NCBI GenBank assembly: GCA_039800325.1
Contig: JBDLQY010000176.1
Coordinates: 1-9,937, forward strand
Direction of reading: 5' to 3'
Source: SYIM01 sp039800325
GTDB taxonomy: Bacteria; Pseudomonadota; Gammaproteobacteria; Burkholderiales; Burkholderiaceae_E
DNA: 9,937 bases
Below the pieces are notes generated by a model, which was not told the DNA's origin, did not search any database, and saw only the letters and a program-made list of their open reading frames with translations. Both the position numbers and the translations under genes were made by a program. Every line of letters starts with the position of its first letter. Position 1 is the first letter of the stretch. Of this stretch, positions 1 through 6,742 are shown piece after piece.

Positions 1-147
1 ACCAAAGTTAAGCTGGATGCCAAGTACGACGCCAAGCTCTTCACCACGCCCGAAAAAGTCGCCAAGCTGATCCAAATTGACTGGAAGTGGTACAACGAAC
101 GCAAGGACGACATCGACCTTCGCGTCGCTCGTATTCTGCGTCGCTGA
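1..147 (+). CDS. ABC transporter solute-binding protein, C-terminal end (partial)
   Basis: An open frame enters from the left edge and ends at TGA 145-147, giving the last 48 residues of a protein whose start lies outside the window. The visible tail is lysine- and aspartate-rich, with a central stretch IDWKWYNERKDDID followed by an arginine-rich end LRVARILRR. That kind of ending is typical of PotD-like (family 1) extracellular solute-binding proteins, which capture a ligand in the periplasm and hand it to an ABC permease. The next gene, 6 nt downstream on the same strand, is a PotA-type ATPase, which strongly supports the assignment. The permease genes are not in the window and would be expected further left. 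The ligand cannot be told from this fragment. The reading frame is certain; the family call rests on the tail plus context. Confidence 0.68.
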   Translation, partial: TKVKLDAKYDAKLFTTPEKVAKLIQIDWKWYNERKDDIDLRVARILRR

Positions 148-153
148 TCCTCC

Positions 154-1224
154 ATGAGTAAGACCGGTTCTCGCGGTGCGGCCGCCTCAATTGATCTTGA
201 GGCGGTCAGCAAACGCTATGAGGGTGGTGTTCTGGCCGTTGATGCCATTGATCTCAAGGTGAGGCCAGGCGAGTTTTTCTCGCTTTTGGGTCCCTCTGGC
301 TGTGGCAAAACCACCACGCTGCGCATGATCGCAGGCTTTGAAACAGTCGATAGCGGACGCATTCGGGTTTCTGGCGATGACATTACCGATGTGCCGGTGC
401 ACCTGCGTGAAATGGGTATGGTCTTTCAGTCGTACGCCTTGTTTCCGCACCGTACGGTTGTCGAGAACATCGCCTTCGGTCTTCGGATGCGCGGCTTGCC
501 TAAGGACCAGATCGATGCCCGGGTAAGGGCCGCGCTTGAGCTGGTGGCCCTGCAGGGTTATGAGCAACGACGGCCGGGCCAGTTGTCCGGCGGCCAGCAG
601 CAGCGCGTGGCCCTGGCGCGTGCCGTGGTGATTGAACCCCGGGTGCTGTTGTGTGATGAGCCCTTGGGGGCACTTGATCGCAAACTGCGCCAGCAGATGC
701 AGTTTGAGCTCAAGCAGCTGCAGAAAACTTTGGGTCTTACGCTGGTGTTCGTCACCCATGACCAGGATGAAGCATTGGCTATGTCCGATCGTATCGCCGT
801 GATGAATGCCGGGCGCATTGAGCAGGTGGGCACACCCGCGGAAATTTATCGGCAGCCGCGCACCCGTTTTGTGGCTGATTTTATTGGCGAGATCAACCTG
901 TTTGAGGGGCAGCCCGGCGCTGAAGGGTTTGTACTTGCCTGTGGCCGACGGGTGCCAGCCCCCGTATCTGCAACGGGAGCCGCTTGCGTTCTGGCGGTGC
1001 GCCCCGAGCAATTTCGAATCGTGGCGGCCGACGCGGCACTGCTGCATGGCCAGATCGAACAGGTGAACTTCATGGGCGGTAACGCCTTGTATCGCGTTGA
1101 TGTGGGCATTGGGCGTCCTGTGCTGGTGCGCGAGACTTTGTCGCTCAGTACGCCAGCCCGGTCCGTGGGACAGAAGCTGGGTCTGCAGTGGGACGCGGCC
1201 GATGGCGTGCTGCTGGCTGCTTAA
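154..1224 (+). CDS. ABC transporter ATP-binding protein, PotA/FbpC-type
   Basis: This 356-residue ATPase would power import of the solute bound by the upstream protein, on the cytoplasmic face of the inner membrane. All ABC motifs are present in order: Walker A GPSGCGKT (46-53), Q-loop Gln92 in VFQSYALFPH, signature LSGGQQQR (144-151), Walker B VLLCDE (164-169), D-loop GALD (172-175) and switch His202 in VTHD. Residues from about 275 onward form a C-terminal TOBE-like domain (VRPEQFRIV motif), as in spermidine/putrescine, iron and sugar importer ATPases; the length fits that group. The ATG at 154 lies 6 nt after the preceding stop and has no Shine-Dalgarno sequence directly ahead, so translation is probably coupled to the upstream gene. 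The substrate is not predictable; PotA-like ATPases serve polyamines, iron, opines and other small molecules. The ATPase role is certain. Confidence 0.95.
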   Translation: MSKTGSRGAAASIDLEAVSKRYEGGVLAVDAIDLKVRPGEFFSLLGPSGCGKTTTLRMIAGFETVDSGRIRVSGDDITDVPVHLREMGMVFQSYALFPHRTVVENIAFGLRMRGLPKDQIDARVRAALELVALQGYEQRRPGQLSGGQQQRVALARAVVIEPRVLLCDEPLGALDRKLRQQMQFELKQLQKTLGLTLVFVTHDQDEALAMSDRIAVMNAGRIEQVGTPAEIYRQPRTRFVADFIGEINLFEGQPGAEGFVLACGRRVPAPVSATGAACVLAVRPEQFRIVAADAALLHGQIEQVNFMGGNALYRVDVGIGRPVLVRETLSLSTPARSVGQKLGLQWDAADGVLLAA

Positions 1225-1236
1225 CGGAGATATTTC
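1225..1236 (+). promoter_or_regulatory. Ribosome binding site for the AroM-family gene
   Basis: GGAG at 1226-1229 sits 7 nt before the ATG at 1237, in a 12-nt gap after the ATPase stop. It is a good Shine-Dalgarno match and fixes the start. The short gap indicates cotranscription with the ATPase gene. Confidence 0.75.
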
Positions 1237-1908
1237 ATGGCGAATAAACTTGGGATTGCCACCATAGGCCAGTCCCCCCGTGCCGATATCGCAGCCTTGT
1301 TTGCTGCCTTTGTGCCGAAGGGCACTGAGGTTTGTCTGCGTGGCTGCATGGACGGATTAAGCGACGACGACATTGCGCGCAGGCCGCCGGAAAGTGGTGA
1401 TGACACCCTGTACACACGGCTGCGTGGCGACGTTGATGTCAAGCTATCCAAGCGGCACGTGATCGAGCGTGCGCCGGGGGTGATCAAAGCCCTGCGCGAC
1501 GACGGCTGTCAGGCCATTGTCTTTGCGTGTACGGGCGATTTTCCGCCCATGCCGGGCGACGAAAACGTGCTATTTCCCTCGCGTGTGCTCAACGGACTGT
1601 CGCAGGCCCTGCTGCCTCGGGGGCGACTGGGGCTGCTCATTCCCTTGCCAGAGCAGGCGGCTAAGCTGTCGGCTAAATGGGAGCGTACCGGTCTGAGCAT
1701 TCAGACCGAGGCGCTGCGTCCCAGCGCCGGGCTGGATGAGGCGCGGGCCGCCGCGGCACGCTTGGCGGCAGGCAAGCCCGATCTGGTCGTGATGGATTGC
1801 ATGGGCTACAAGCCCGACATGAAGGCGGCGGTGCAGTCCGCTGTGCCGGTACCGACGCTTCTGGCCATTACGGCGACCGGTCGAGTGTTGGCCGAAATGC
1901 TGGAATGA
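1237..1908 (+). CDS. AroM family protein (Asp/Glu racemase-like fold)
   Basis: The 223-residue product matches the AroM family in length and pattern: an N-terminal IATIGQSPRADI stretch (7-18), an acidic D-G-L-S segment (39-42), the conserved P-E-S-G-DDTL region (51-58), and a C-terminal LVVMDCMGY motif (183-191). AroM was named in E. coli for its link to the aroL locus, but its biochemical role is not established. The family is related to the Asp/Glu/hydantoin racemase superfamily, which uses two cysteines as acid and base. Here Cys98 (in FACTGDF) and Cys188 (in DCMGY) occupy the expected places, so a racemase or isomerase activity is plausible. The neighbours on both sides belong to a transport and hydantoinase-like operon, which argues for catabolism rather than aromatic amino acid synthesis. 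Family confident; function inferred. Confidence 0.88.
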   Translation: MANKLGIATIGQSPRADIAALFAAFVPKGTEVCLRGCMDGLSDDDIARRPPESGDDTLYTRLRGDVDVKLSKRHVIERAPGVIKALRDDGCQAIVFACTGDFPPMPGDENVLFPSRVLNGLSQALLPRGRLGLLIPLPEQAAKLSAKWERTGLSIQTEALRPSAGLDEARAAAARLAAGKPDLVVMDCMGYKPDMKAAVQSAVPVPTLLAITATGRVLAEMLE

Positions 1909-1924
1909 ACCGCGATATTGGGGA

Positions 1925-1935
1925 TAGGTAACACC
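1925..1935 (+). promoter_or_regulatory. Ribosome binding site deciding the start of the DUF917 gene
   Basis: An AGG core within GATAGGT (AGG at 1926-1928 or so) lies about 7 nt ahead of the ATG at 1936. A TTG codon at 1918 would extend the frame by six residues but has no suitable site ahead of it, so the ATG at 1936 is preferred. Confidence 0.55.
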
Positions 1936-3015
1936 ATGGATATGCGCGAACTCTCGCTGGACGACATTGAATCGCTCGCTGTGGGTGCCTGGGTGTTAGG
2001 AACCGGTGGTGGGGGCAGTCCCTACCTGGGGCTGCTGAATATGCGGCAACTGTATGCCCAGGGACATCGGGTTAGTTTGATGCAGCCCGCTGATCTGGCC
2101 GATGATGACTGGGTGGCGGCGGTCTCCAACATGGGCGCACCACTGGTGGGCCAGGAGCGCTTGACCGACAGTCGCACCATCGCACACGCGGTGGAGCTGA
2201 TGCAGCGTCATACCGGCTACCGGTTTCGCGGCATCATGGCTCTGGAAATCGGTGGTGGCAACAGCATCCAGCCCCTGATGGCAGCCGCTCACCTGGGTGT
2301 TCCGGTGATTGATGCTGACATGATGGGGCGGGCCTACCCAGAGGCCCAGATGACCAGCGTTGCGGTGGGCGATCTGCAACCCTATCCGCTGACCACGGTT
2401 GACTGTCGGGGACTGGAGTCGGTCGTTCAAAAGGTACCGACCTGGAAGTGGATGGAGCGGGTCAGCCGCAAGATCTGCGTCGAGTACGGCTCTATTGCTT
2501 CAACCTGTAAAGCCCCTCGAACAGGCGCTGAGGTTAAGCAGTGGTCTATCCACGGCACCACCACCAAGGCCATCGCCATTGGGCACGCGGTTCGCGAGGC
2601 GCAGCGGCTTCACCAGGATCCCATCGAAGCCATTCTGTCGGTTGAACCTGGCAAGGTTCTCTTTCGCGGCAAGGTGGTCGATGTCGATCGTCGCGCCACC
2701 GAAGGTTTTTTGCGTGGCAAGACCCGGTTTGAGGGTATGGACGACTGGCGTGGCAGCAGCATGTCGCTCGATTTTCAAAATGAGTGGATCGTGGCCTGGC
2801 TTGATGAACAGCCGCTGGCCATGTCTCCTGACCTCATCTGCGTGTTGGATAGCGTCAGCGGCGAGGCGATTGGTACTGAAACGATTCGCTACGGACAGCG
2901 TGTCACGGTGATCGCTCTGCCGCCGCCCACCATTTTTCTGTCGCCGCGGGGCCTGCATTTTGTCGGGCCGCGTGCGTTCGGTTATGACATTGACTTTCGC
3001 AGCGTGTTTGCCTGA
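1936..3015 (+). CDS. DUF917 family protein (S-methyl thiohydantoin desulfurase-like domain)
   Basis: The product is 359 residues from the ATG at 1936, the usual size of a stand-alone DUF917 protein. Family marks are the glycine-rich GTGGGGSP near the N-terminus (22-29), SNMGAPLVG (64-72), EIGGGNS (104-110), DADMMGRAYPE (126-136) and a C-terminal GPRAFGYD (344-351). To my knowledge the Pfam family covering DUF917 has been renamed after an S-methyl thiohydantoin desulfurase, implying chemistry on hydantoin-type rings, but most members are uncharacterised. Such genes are commonly found beside hydantoinase/oxoprolinase genes, and here one follows 33 nt downstream. No signal peptide is seen, so the protein should be cytoplasmic. 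A hydrolase or desulfurase acting on a cyclic amide imported by the upstream ABC system is a reasonable inference; the actual substrate is unknown. Confidence 0.88.
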   Translation: MDMRELSLDDIESLAVGAWVLGTGGGGSPYLGLLNMRQLYAQGHRVSLMQPADLADDDWVAAVSNMGAPLVGQERLTDSRTIAHAVELMQRHTGYRFRGIMALEIGGGNSIQPLMAAAHLGVPVIDADMMGRAYPEAQMTSVAVGDLQPYPLTTVDCRGLESVVQKVPTWKWMERVSRKICVEYGSIASTCKAPRTGAEVKQWSIHGTTTKAIAIGHAVREAQRLHQDPIEAILSVEPGKVLFRGKVVDVDRRATEGFLRGKTRFEGMDDWRGSSMSLDFQNEWIVAWLDEQPLAMSPDLICVLDSVSGEAIGTETIRYGQRVTVIALPPPTIFLSPRGLHFVGPRAFGYDIDFRSVFA

Positions 3016-3035
3016 TCGGCCCAGGTCGGGCACAC

Positions 3036-3048
3036 GGAGACTTCATTC
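3036..3048 (+). promoter_or_regulatory. Ribosome binding site for the hydantoinase-A-like gene
   Basis: GGAG at 3036-3039 lies 9 nt before the ATG at 3049, inside the 33-nt gap after the DUF917 stop. The gap has no convincing promoter or terminator, so the gene is read as part of the same operon. Confidence 0.65.
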
Positions 3049-4587
3049 ATGAGACGAATTGGTATTGATGTCGGTGGTACCAACACCGACGCAGTGTTAA
3101 TCGAGGGCGGTCGGGTTACGCGCTCTTTTAAAGCGCCCACGACCGAAGATGTCACCAGCGGCATTCTGGCCGCGCTTAAAGGTATGGCGCAGGTGGACGG
3201 CGGGCTCGGAGAGCGCATTGATGGCGTCATGATCGGCACTACGCATTTCATTAATGCCGTGGTGCAGCGACGTCATTTAAGCCGTGTGGCCGCGCTGAGA
3301 CTGGGTATGCCTGCGTGCGCGTCGCTGCCGCCGTTTTGCGACTGGCCCGTTGATCTCGCCGAGCGCGTACGCGGTGGGGTATGGATGGTAGAAGGTGGCC
3401 ACGAGTATGACGGTCGTCCCTTCATGCCGCTGGATACCCAGGCCGTTACAAAGGCGGCCCAAGAAATGCGGGCGCAGGGCTTGCGCGCCGTGGCCATCTC
3501 GTCGATCTTCTCGCCGCTTGACCCATCCCATGAGCGACAGGCGGCGGCAATCATTCGTGCAGAGCATCCCGAGGCCGTCATCACCTGCTCAAGCGATCTT
3601 GGGCGTATCGGTCTGCTTGAGCGTGAGAACGCGGCCCTGCTGAATGCAGCACTCACCGATCTGGCACGCGACACCATCGCTGCCTTTGAGGCCTCGATTC
3701 AGGCCAGTGGTATCCGTGCGCCTCTATACATCACCCAAAACGACGGTACCGTCGCTGAAGCCTCGCAGGCCATGAAACTGCCGGTCTACAGTTTCGCCTC
3801 GGGTGCCACGAACTCCATGCGCGGTGCGGCGTATCTATCAGGCTTGATGGATGCGGTGGTCGCTGACGTCGGGGGCACCACGACCGATATCGGTCAGCTC
3901 AAAAATGGTTTTCCGCGCGAAGCAAATTCAGTGGTCAAGATCGGTGGTGTGCGCACGCTTTTTCGCATGCCAGACCTGTTTTCATTTGGCTTGGGCGGCG
4001 GCAGCCATGTTCAGGGCGACCCTCCGCGTATCGGACCGCTGTCAGTGGGCTATCGCCTGCCCATTGAGTCGTTGGCGTTTGGTGGCGAGCAGCTGACGAC
4101 CACCGATGTGGCAGTGGCCAGTGGCGTACTCAGCCTGGGCGATCCCGTACGGGTATCCAAGCTCAAGCCTGACTTCTGCCAGCGTGTGTTTAATGAAGCG
4201 CGTCGTATGGTCGAAGAGGCTGTTGATCGCATAAAGACCGAGGCGGGCGATGTGGTGCTGATCGCGGTGGGCGGTGGCGCTTTCCTCATACCTGACCAGC
4301 TTGCCGGTATTTCAAAGGTGGTACGGGTAGCCCATGGGGATTGTGCCAATGCGGTGGGAGCCGCCATTGCGCAGGTGTCGGGCGAGGTTGATCAGATTTT
4401 CCGCGATCTCACGCGAGCGCAGGCTATTGAGCAGGCCACCCATATCGCGCGCGACCGTGCGGTGGCCGCTGGCGCTGCGCGCGGCAGTGTTCAGGTGATT
4501 GAGACCGAGGACATGCCTATCGCTTATCTGCCCGGTAACAGCCTGCGTGTGCGGGTCAGGGTGGTGGGTGACGTGGCGGGCGCCTAG
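3049..4587 (+). CDS. Hydantoinase/oxoprolinase family protein (HyuA-type, short form)
   Basis: The 512-residue protein begins with a phosphate-binding loop of the actin/hexokinase type, DVGGTNTD (7-14), and GTTHFINAVV (63-72), both typical of the Hydant_A_N domain. A second such loop, ADVGGTTTD (272-280), opens the Hydantoinase_A domain, followed by LGGGSHV (315-321) and VGGGAF (407-412). Family members use ATP to open or carboxylate cyclic amides and related compounds (N-methylhydantoin amidohydrolase, 5-oxoprolinase, acetone carboxylase). Full HyuA subunits are nearer 690 residues and carry an extra C-terminal domain; this protein lacks it, as do many members found with DUF917. No HyuB partner gene occurs in the window, so the DUF917 protein may be the working partner. 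The stop TAG at 4585-4587 overlaps the stop of the convergent crotonase gene. Family certain, substrate unknown. Confidence 0.92.
   Translation: MRRIGIDVGGTNTDAVLIEGGRVTRSFKAPTTEDVTSGILAALKGMAQVDGGLGERIDGVMIGTTHFINAVVQRRHLSRVAALRLGMPACASLPPFCDWPVDLAERVRGGVWMVEGGHEYDGRPFMPLDTQAVTKAAQEMRAQGLRAVAISSIFSPLDPSHERQAAAIIRAEHPEAVITCSSDLGRIGLLERENAALLNAALTDLARDTIAAFEASIQASGIRAPLYITQNDGTVAEASQAMKLPVYSFASGATNSMRGAAYLSGLMDAVVADVGGTTTDIGQLKNGFPREANSVVKIGGVRTLFRMPDLFSFGLGGGSHVQGDPPRIGPLSVGYRLPIESLAFGGEQLTTTDVAVASGVLSLGDPVRVSKLKPDFCQRVFNEARRMVEEAVDRIKTEAGDVVLIAVGGGAFLIPDQLAGISKVVRVAHGDCANAVGAAIAQVSGEVDQIFRDLTRAQAIEQATHIARDRAVAAGAARGSVQVIETEDMPIAYLPGNSLRVRVRVVGDVAGA
4584..4587. other. Shared CTAG: overlapping stop codons of two convergent operons
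   Basis: The palindromic tetramer CTAG gives TAG at 4585-4587 for the + strand hydantoinase-A-like gene and TAG at 4586-4584 for the - strand crotonase gene. There is no intergenic space, hence no room for an intrinsic terminator between the operons; any terminator would have to lie inside a coding region. Confidence 0.97.
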
Positions 4588-5366
4588 CGGTTAGTCCAGA
4601 CGGGTGCGCGTTTTTCCTGAAAGGCTTTCATGCCTTCGCGCGCGTCCTGGGTGGCCGACATCATGGGCAACATCAGTTCGGCGTAATCAAGTCCCTGCTG
4701 CAGGCTCATGTCCCGCATGGCGTGAAAGGCCTGTTTACCCAGGCGTATGCCAGAGGGTGAACGGGCGCACAGCGTGTTGATCAGTGCGTCTACTCTTGCA
4801 TCGAGTTCGGTCGCGGGTACCACTGCGTTGAGCAGTCCGATCTGCAGAGCTTCCTGAGCGGTGATGGGCTCACCCGTCATACAAAGCTCCATGAATTTTC
4901 GGGGCGGCAGAACGCGCAGCAGATAAGGCATGATGGTCATCGGAAAAATGCCGATCTTGGCCTCGGGCACACCAAAGCTCGCGTGATCCACACTAATGGC
5001 CAGATCGCAGGCGCACATGAGGCCAAAGCCGCCCGCCAGGGCGTGACCGTTAACCCGCGCCACGATGGGAAGCTCGCAGCGTTCAATGCGCTTAAAGGCC
5101 TCGACAATCATGTTGTGGGGCCGCGACGGATCAACCGCGAACGGTGCGCCGTCCGCATGTGCGCTCAGGTCGCCTCCGGCACAGAAGGCTTTGTCACCGG
5201 TGCCACTGATCACCACCACACGTACGTCAGGATCGGCTTCGGCCTCATCAAGGCCGCGCGCAATCAGGCTGAGCACCTCAGCGTTGAGTGCGTTACGACG
5301 TTCGGGGCGGTTCAGGGTAATGCGGAAGCTCGGTCCGCGTCGCTCGGTAAGTACAACTGCGCTCAT
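4584..5366 (-). CDS. Enoyl-CoA hydratase/isomerase family protein (crotonase fold)
   Basis: This 260-residue product has the normal length of a single-domain crotonase. The oxyanion-hole segments are visible as AFCAGGDL (60-67) and HALAGGFGL (108-116), with the CoA-binding N-terminal ITLNRPERRNALN (16-28). Aligned with rat mitochondrial enoyl-CoA hydratase, the second catalytic glutamate (Glu164) is kept as Glu135 in FGVPEAKIG, whereas the first (Glu144) is replaced by Gly115. The two sites keep the exact 20-residue spacing, so the alignment is firm. Loss of one glutamate suggests an isomerase, hydrolase, lyase or other crotonase reaction rather than classical hydration. The gene starts in an ATGA overlap with the upstream kinase stop and has its own GGAG (5373-5376) 6 nt ahead. 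It is the last gene of the - strand operon. Its CoA-ester substrate cannot be inferred. Confidence 0.92.
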   Translation of the reverse strand: MSAVVLTERRGPSFRITLNRPERRNALNAEVLSLIARGLDEAEADPDVRVVVISGTGDKAFCAGGDLSAHADGAPFAVDPSRPHNMIVEAFKRIERCELPIVARVNGHALAGGFGLMCACDLAISVDHASFGVPEAKIGIFPMTIMPYLLRVLPPRKFMELCMTGEPITAQEALQIGLLNAVVPATELDARVDALINTLCARSPSGIRLGKQAFHAMRDMSLQQGLDYAELMLPMMSATQDAREGMKAFQEKRAPVWTNR

Positions 5367-6742
5367 GTCTGGCTCCGAGTGGGAAGGGCCGGCTGTCGAT
5401 GCAGGCGCGTAAGAATGTCGACGCTACCCATCTGACCGCCTTTAAGCATGAGAGCCAGCCCATCCAGACGCGGGTCGTCAGCATGCGCGCGAACCCACTG
5501 TACCCCCGTGCTCAGGCTACCCATCCAGGACAGTCCCCAGACCCCCAGCGCCTGCACCGCCCGGCTTGAGGTGTCCCCACCCAGAACCCCCACCCGTCGC
5601 ACTTCTGGCGCGCGCGCCAGTACGGCCGCGAGAAGACGGCCGCAGCGTTGTGCAACGGTGTTGGTGTCGGGGCCGCCCGCTACGGGTTGATCGGTACGGG
5701 CAATCACAGATTGGCCCTGGCAAAGCAGTTGCGCACACTGATTGGCCAGCGCGTTCAGGCGATCTGCATCGCCCAGAAGAGCGGGATCAACCGATACGCT
5801 GGTGTAAAACGCACGACCGTGATCAAGCTGCGCCGCGGTCACCGGTGAGAGGCTGCCGGCCAGCACGAAGACCGGATCTCGGGGCGGCGCGGCATCAGCG
5901 GCGACTGGCACCGGGATGGTGTCGGCCGCAAGGCCTGCGTCCTGCAGAGGGGTGTCATGAATGGGCCAGTCATTCAGTGATTTCCAGGCTGCCACGAAGG
6001 CCTGCGCGACGCTGCTTGGGCCCAGTGTCAGCATGCGCTCGCGCTGCGCAATGGGCCATAAAGCTTGTCCTATGGTGTTCAGATGCTCATCGGTAAGCAC
6101 ATCGAAGAGCACGGCATCGGGAGCCTGAGCAGCAAGCGTTTGCAAGCGTTGTTGCAGCGAATGGATTGCGGATGGTGCTTCGAGCTCGCGCCAATTGATG
6201 CCTTCCACCTGTCGCATACCCAGTTGCGTCAGGTGTCGGCGTAGATCAGCTTCGTGCATGGGTGTGACGGGATGGCAACTCATGGTGGGGTGGCGATCGA
6301 TGCGATGCACGACACCACCGCTGCCAGCTGCGGCAAACAGATTGCCAAACGCACAGTAACGCTCAAGATTGGGCTGCCCCCCAACGACGGGCATCAGGGT
6401 GCTGGCCTGCAGAGCATGGCGCAGCACGGCGATGGCCTGTGCCAGATTGCCGACCTCAAGCGCACTGTCGTAAGTGGAGCAGCATTTGTAGTGAAGTACT
6501 GGAGCGGCTATGCCTGCAAAGAACTGTGCGACGGGCTCTAGCTCTTGGCGCATGGCGTCGCGTCCCATGGCGCGCGCCGCGCCTGCAATGCCGAGCGCAT
6601 CCAGTTCGCCACAGGCGGCTAAACGATTGCGCGAGGGCACGCCCAGAAACAGCAGGGTGCGCAGCCCAGCACCGGCGAGGGCGCTCAGCGTATCGGTGGC
6701 CCCGGTGAAGTCATCACCGTAGTAAGCGAAGCGAAGACTCAT
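5363..6742 (-). CDS. Four-carbon acid sugar kinase family protein (DUF1537), OiaK-like
   Basis: The 459-residue protein is a DUF1537 kinase. The N-terminal sugar-binding domain opens with YYGDDFTGATD (7-17) and contains YKCCSTYDS (85-93) and the stretch DRHPTMSCHPVTPMHEADL (149-167). The C-terminal nucleotide-binding domain has GVLGGDTSS (385-393) and LKGGQMGS (433-440). Characterised members phosphorylate threonate, erythronate, oxo-tetronates or, in the case of OiaK, 3-oxo-isoapionate. The RuBisCO-like gene directly upstream, whose TGA abuts this ATG, matches the OiaK/OiaX pairing of D-apiose catabolism, so a 3-oxo sugar acid is the best guess for the substrate. Its own ribosome site is weak, and the TGAATG junction implies translational coupling. 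At its 3' end it overlaps the crotonase gene by 4 nt. Kinase family confident; substrate inferred. Confidence 0.92.
   Translation of the reverse strand: MSLRFAYYGDDFTGATDTLSALAGAGLRTLLFLGVPSRNRLAACGELDALGIAGAARAMGRDAMRQELEPVAQFFAGIAAPVLHYKCCSTYDSALEVGNLAQAIAVLRHALQASTLMPVVGGQPNLERYCAFGNLFAAAGSGGVVHRIDRHPTMSCHPVTPMHEADLRRHLTQLGMRQVEGINWRELEAPSAIHSLQQRLQTLAAQAPDAVLFDVLTDEHLNTIGQALWPIAQRERMLTLGPSSVAQAFVAAWKSLNDWPIHDTPLQDAGLAADTIPVPVAADAAPPRDPVFVLAGSLSPVTAAQLDHGRAFYTSVSVDPALLGDADRLNALANQCAQLLCQGQSVIARTDQPVAGGPDTNTVAQRCGRLLAAVLARAPEVRRVGVLGGDTSSRAVQALGVWGLSWMGSLSTGVQWVRAHADDPRLDGLALMLKGGQMGSVDILTRLHRQPALPTRSQT

Noticed and set aside
187..1047. 286-codon open frame on the - strand
   Set aside because: It lies wholly antisense to the ABC ATPase, whose full motif set is beyond doubt. 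The translation has no recognisable domain, so it is a by-product of GC-rich coding sequence.
1918..1935. TTG at 1918 as the start of the DUF917 protein
   Set aside because: The ATG at 1936 has a reasonably placed AGG ahead of it and gives the usual N-terminus of the family; the six extra residues look unrelated.
2500..3033. 177-codon open frame on the - strand
   Set aside because: Antisense to the DUF917 gene, with no recognisable motif and no ribosome site considered convincing.
3016..3048. GCCC/GGGC hairpin between the DUF917 and HyuA-like genes as a terminator
   Set aside because: The stem is only about 4 bp and no T-run follows; it also lies within an apparent operon.
5566..6096. 176-codon open frame on the + strand
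   Set aside because: Antisense to the DUF1537 kinase; arginine- and proline-rich translation typical of a shadow frame.
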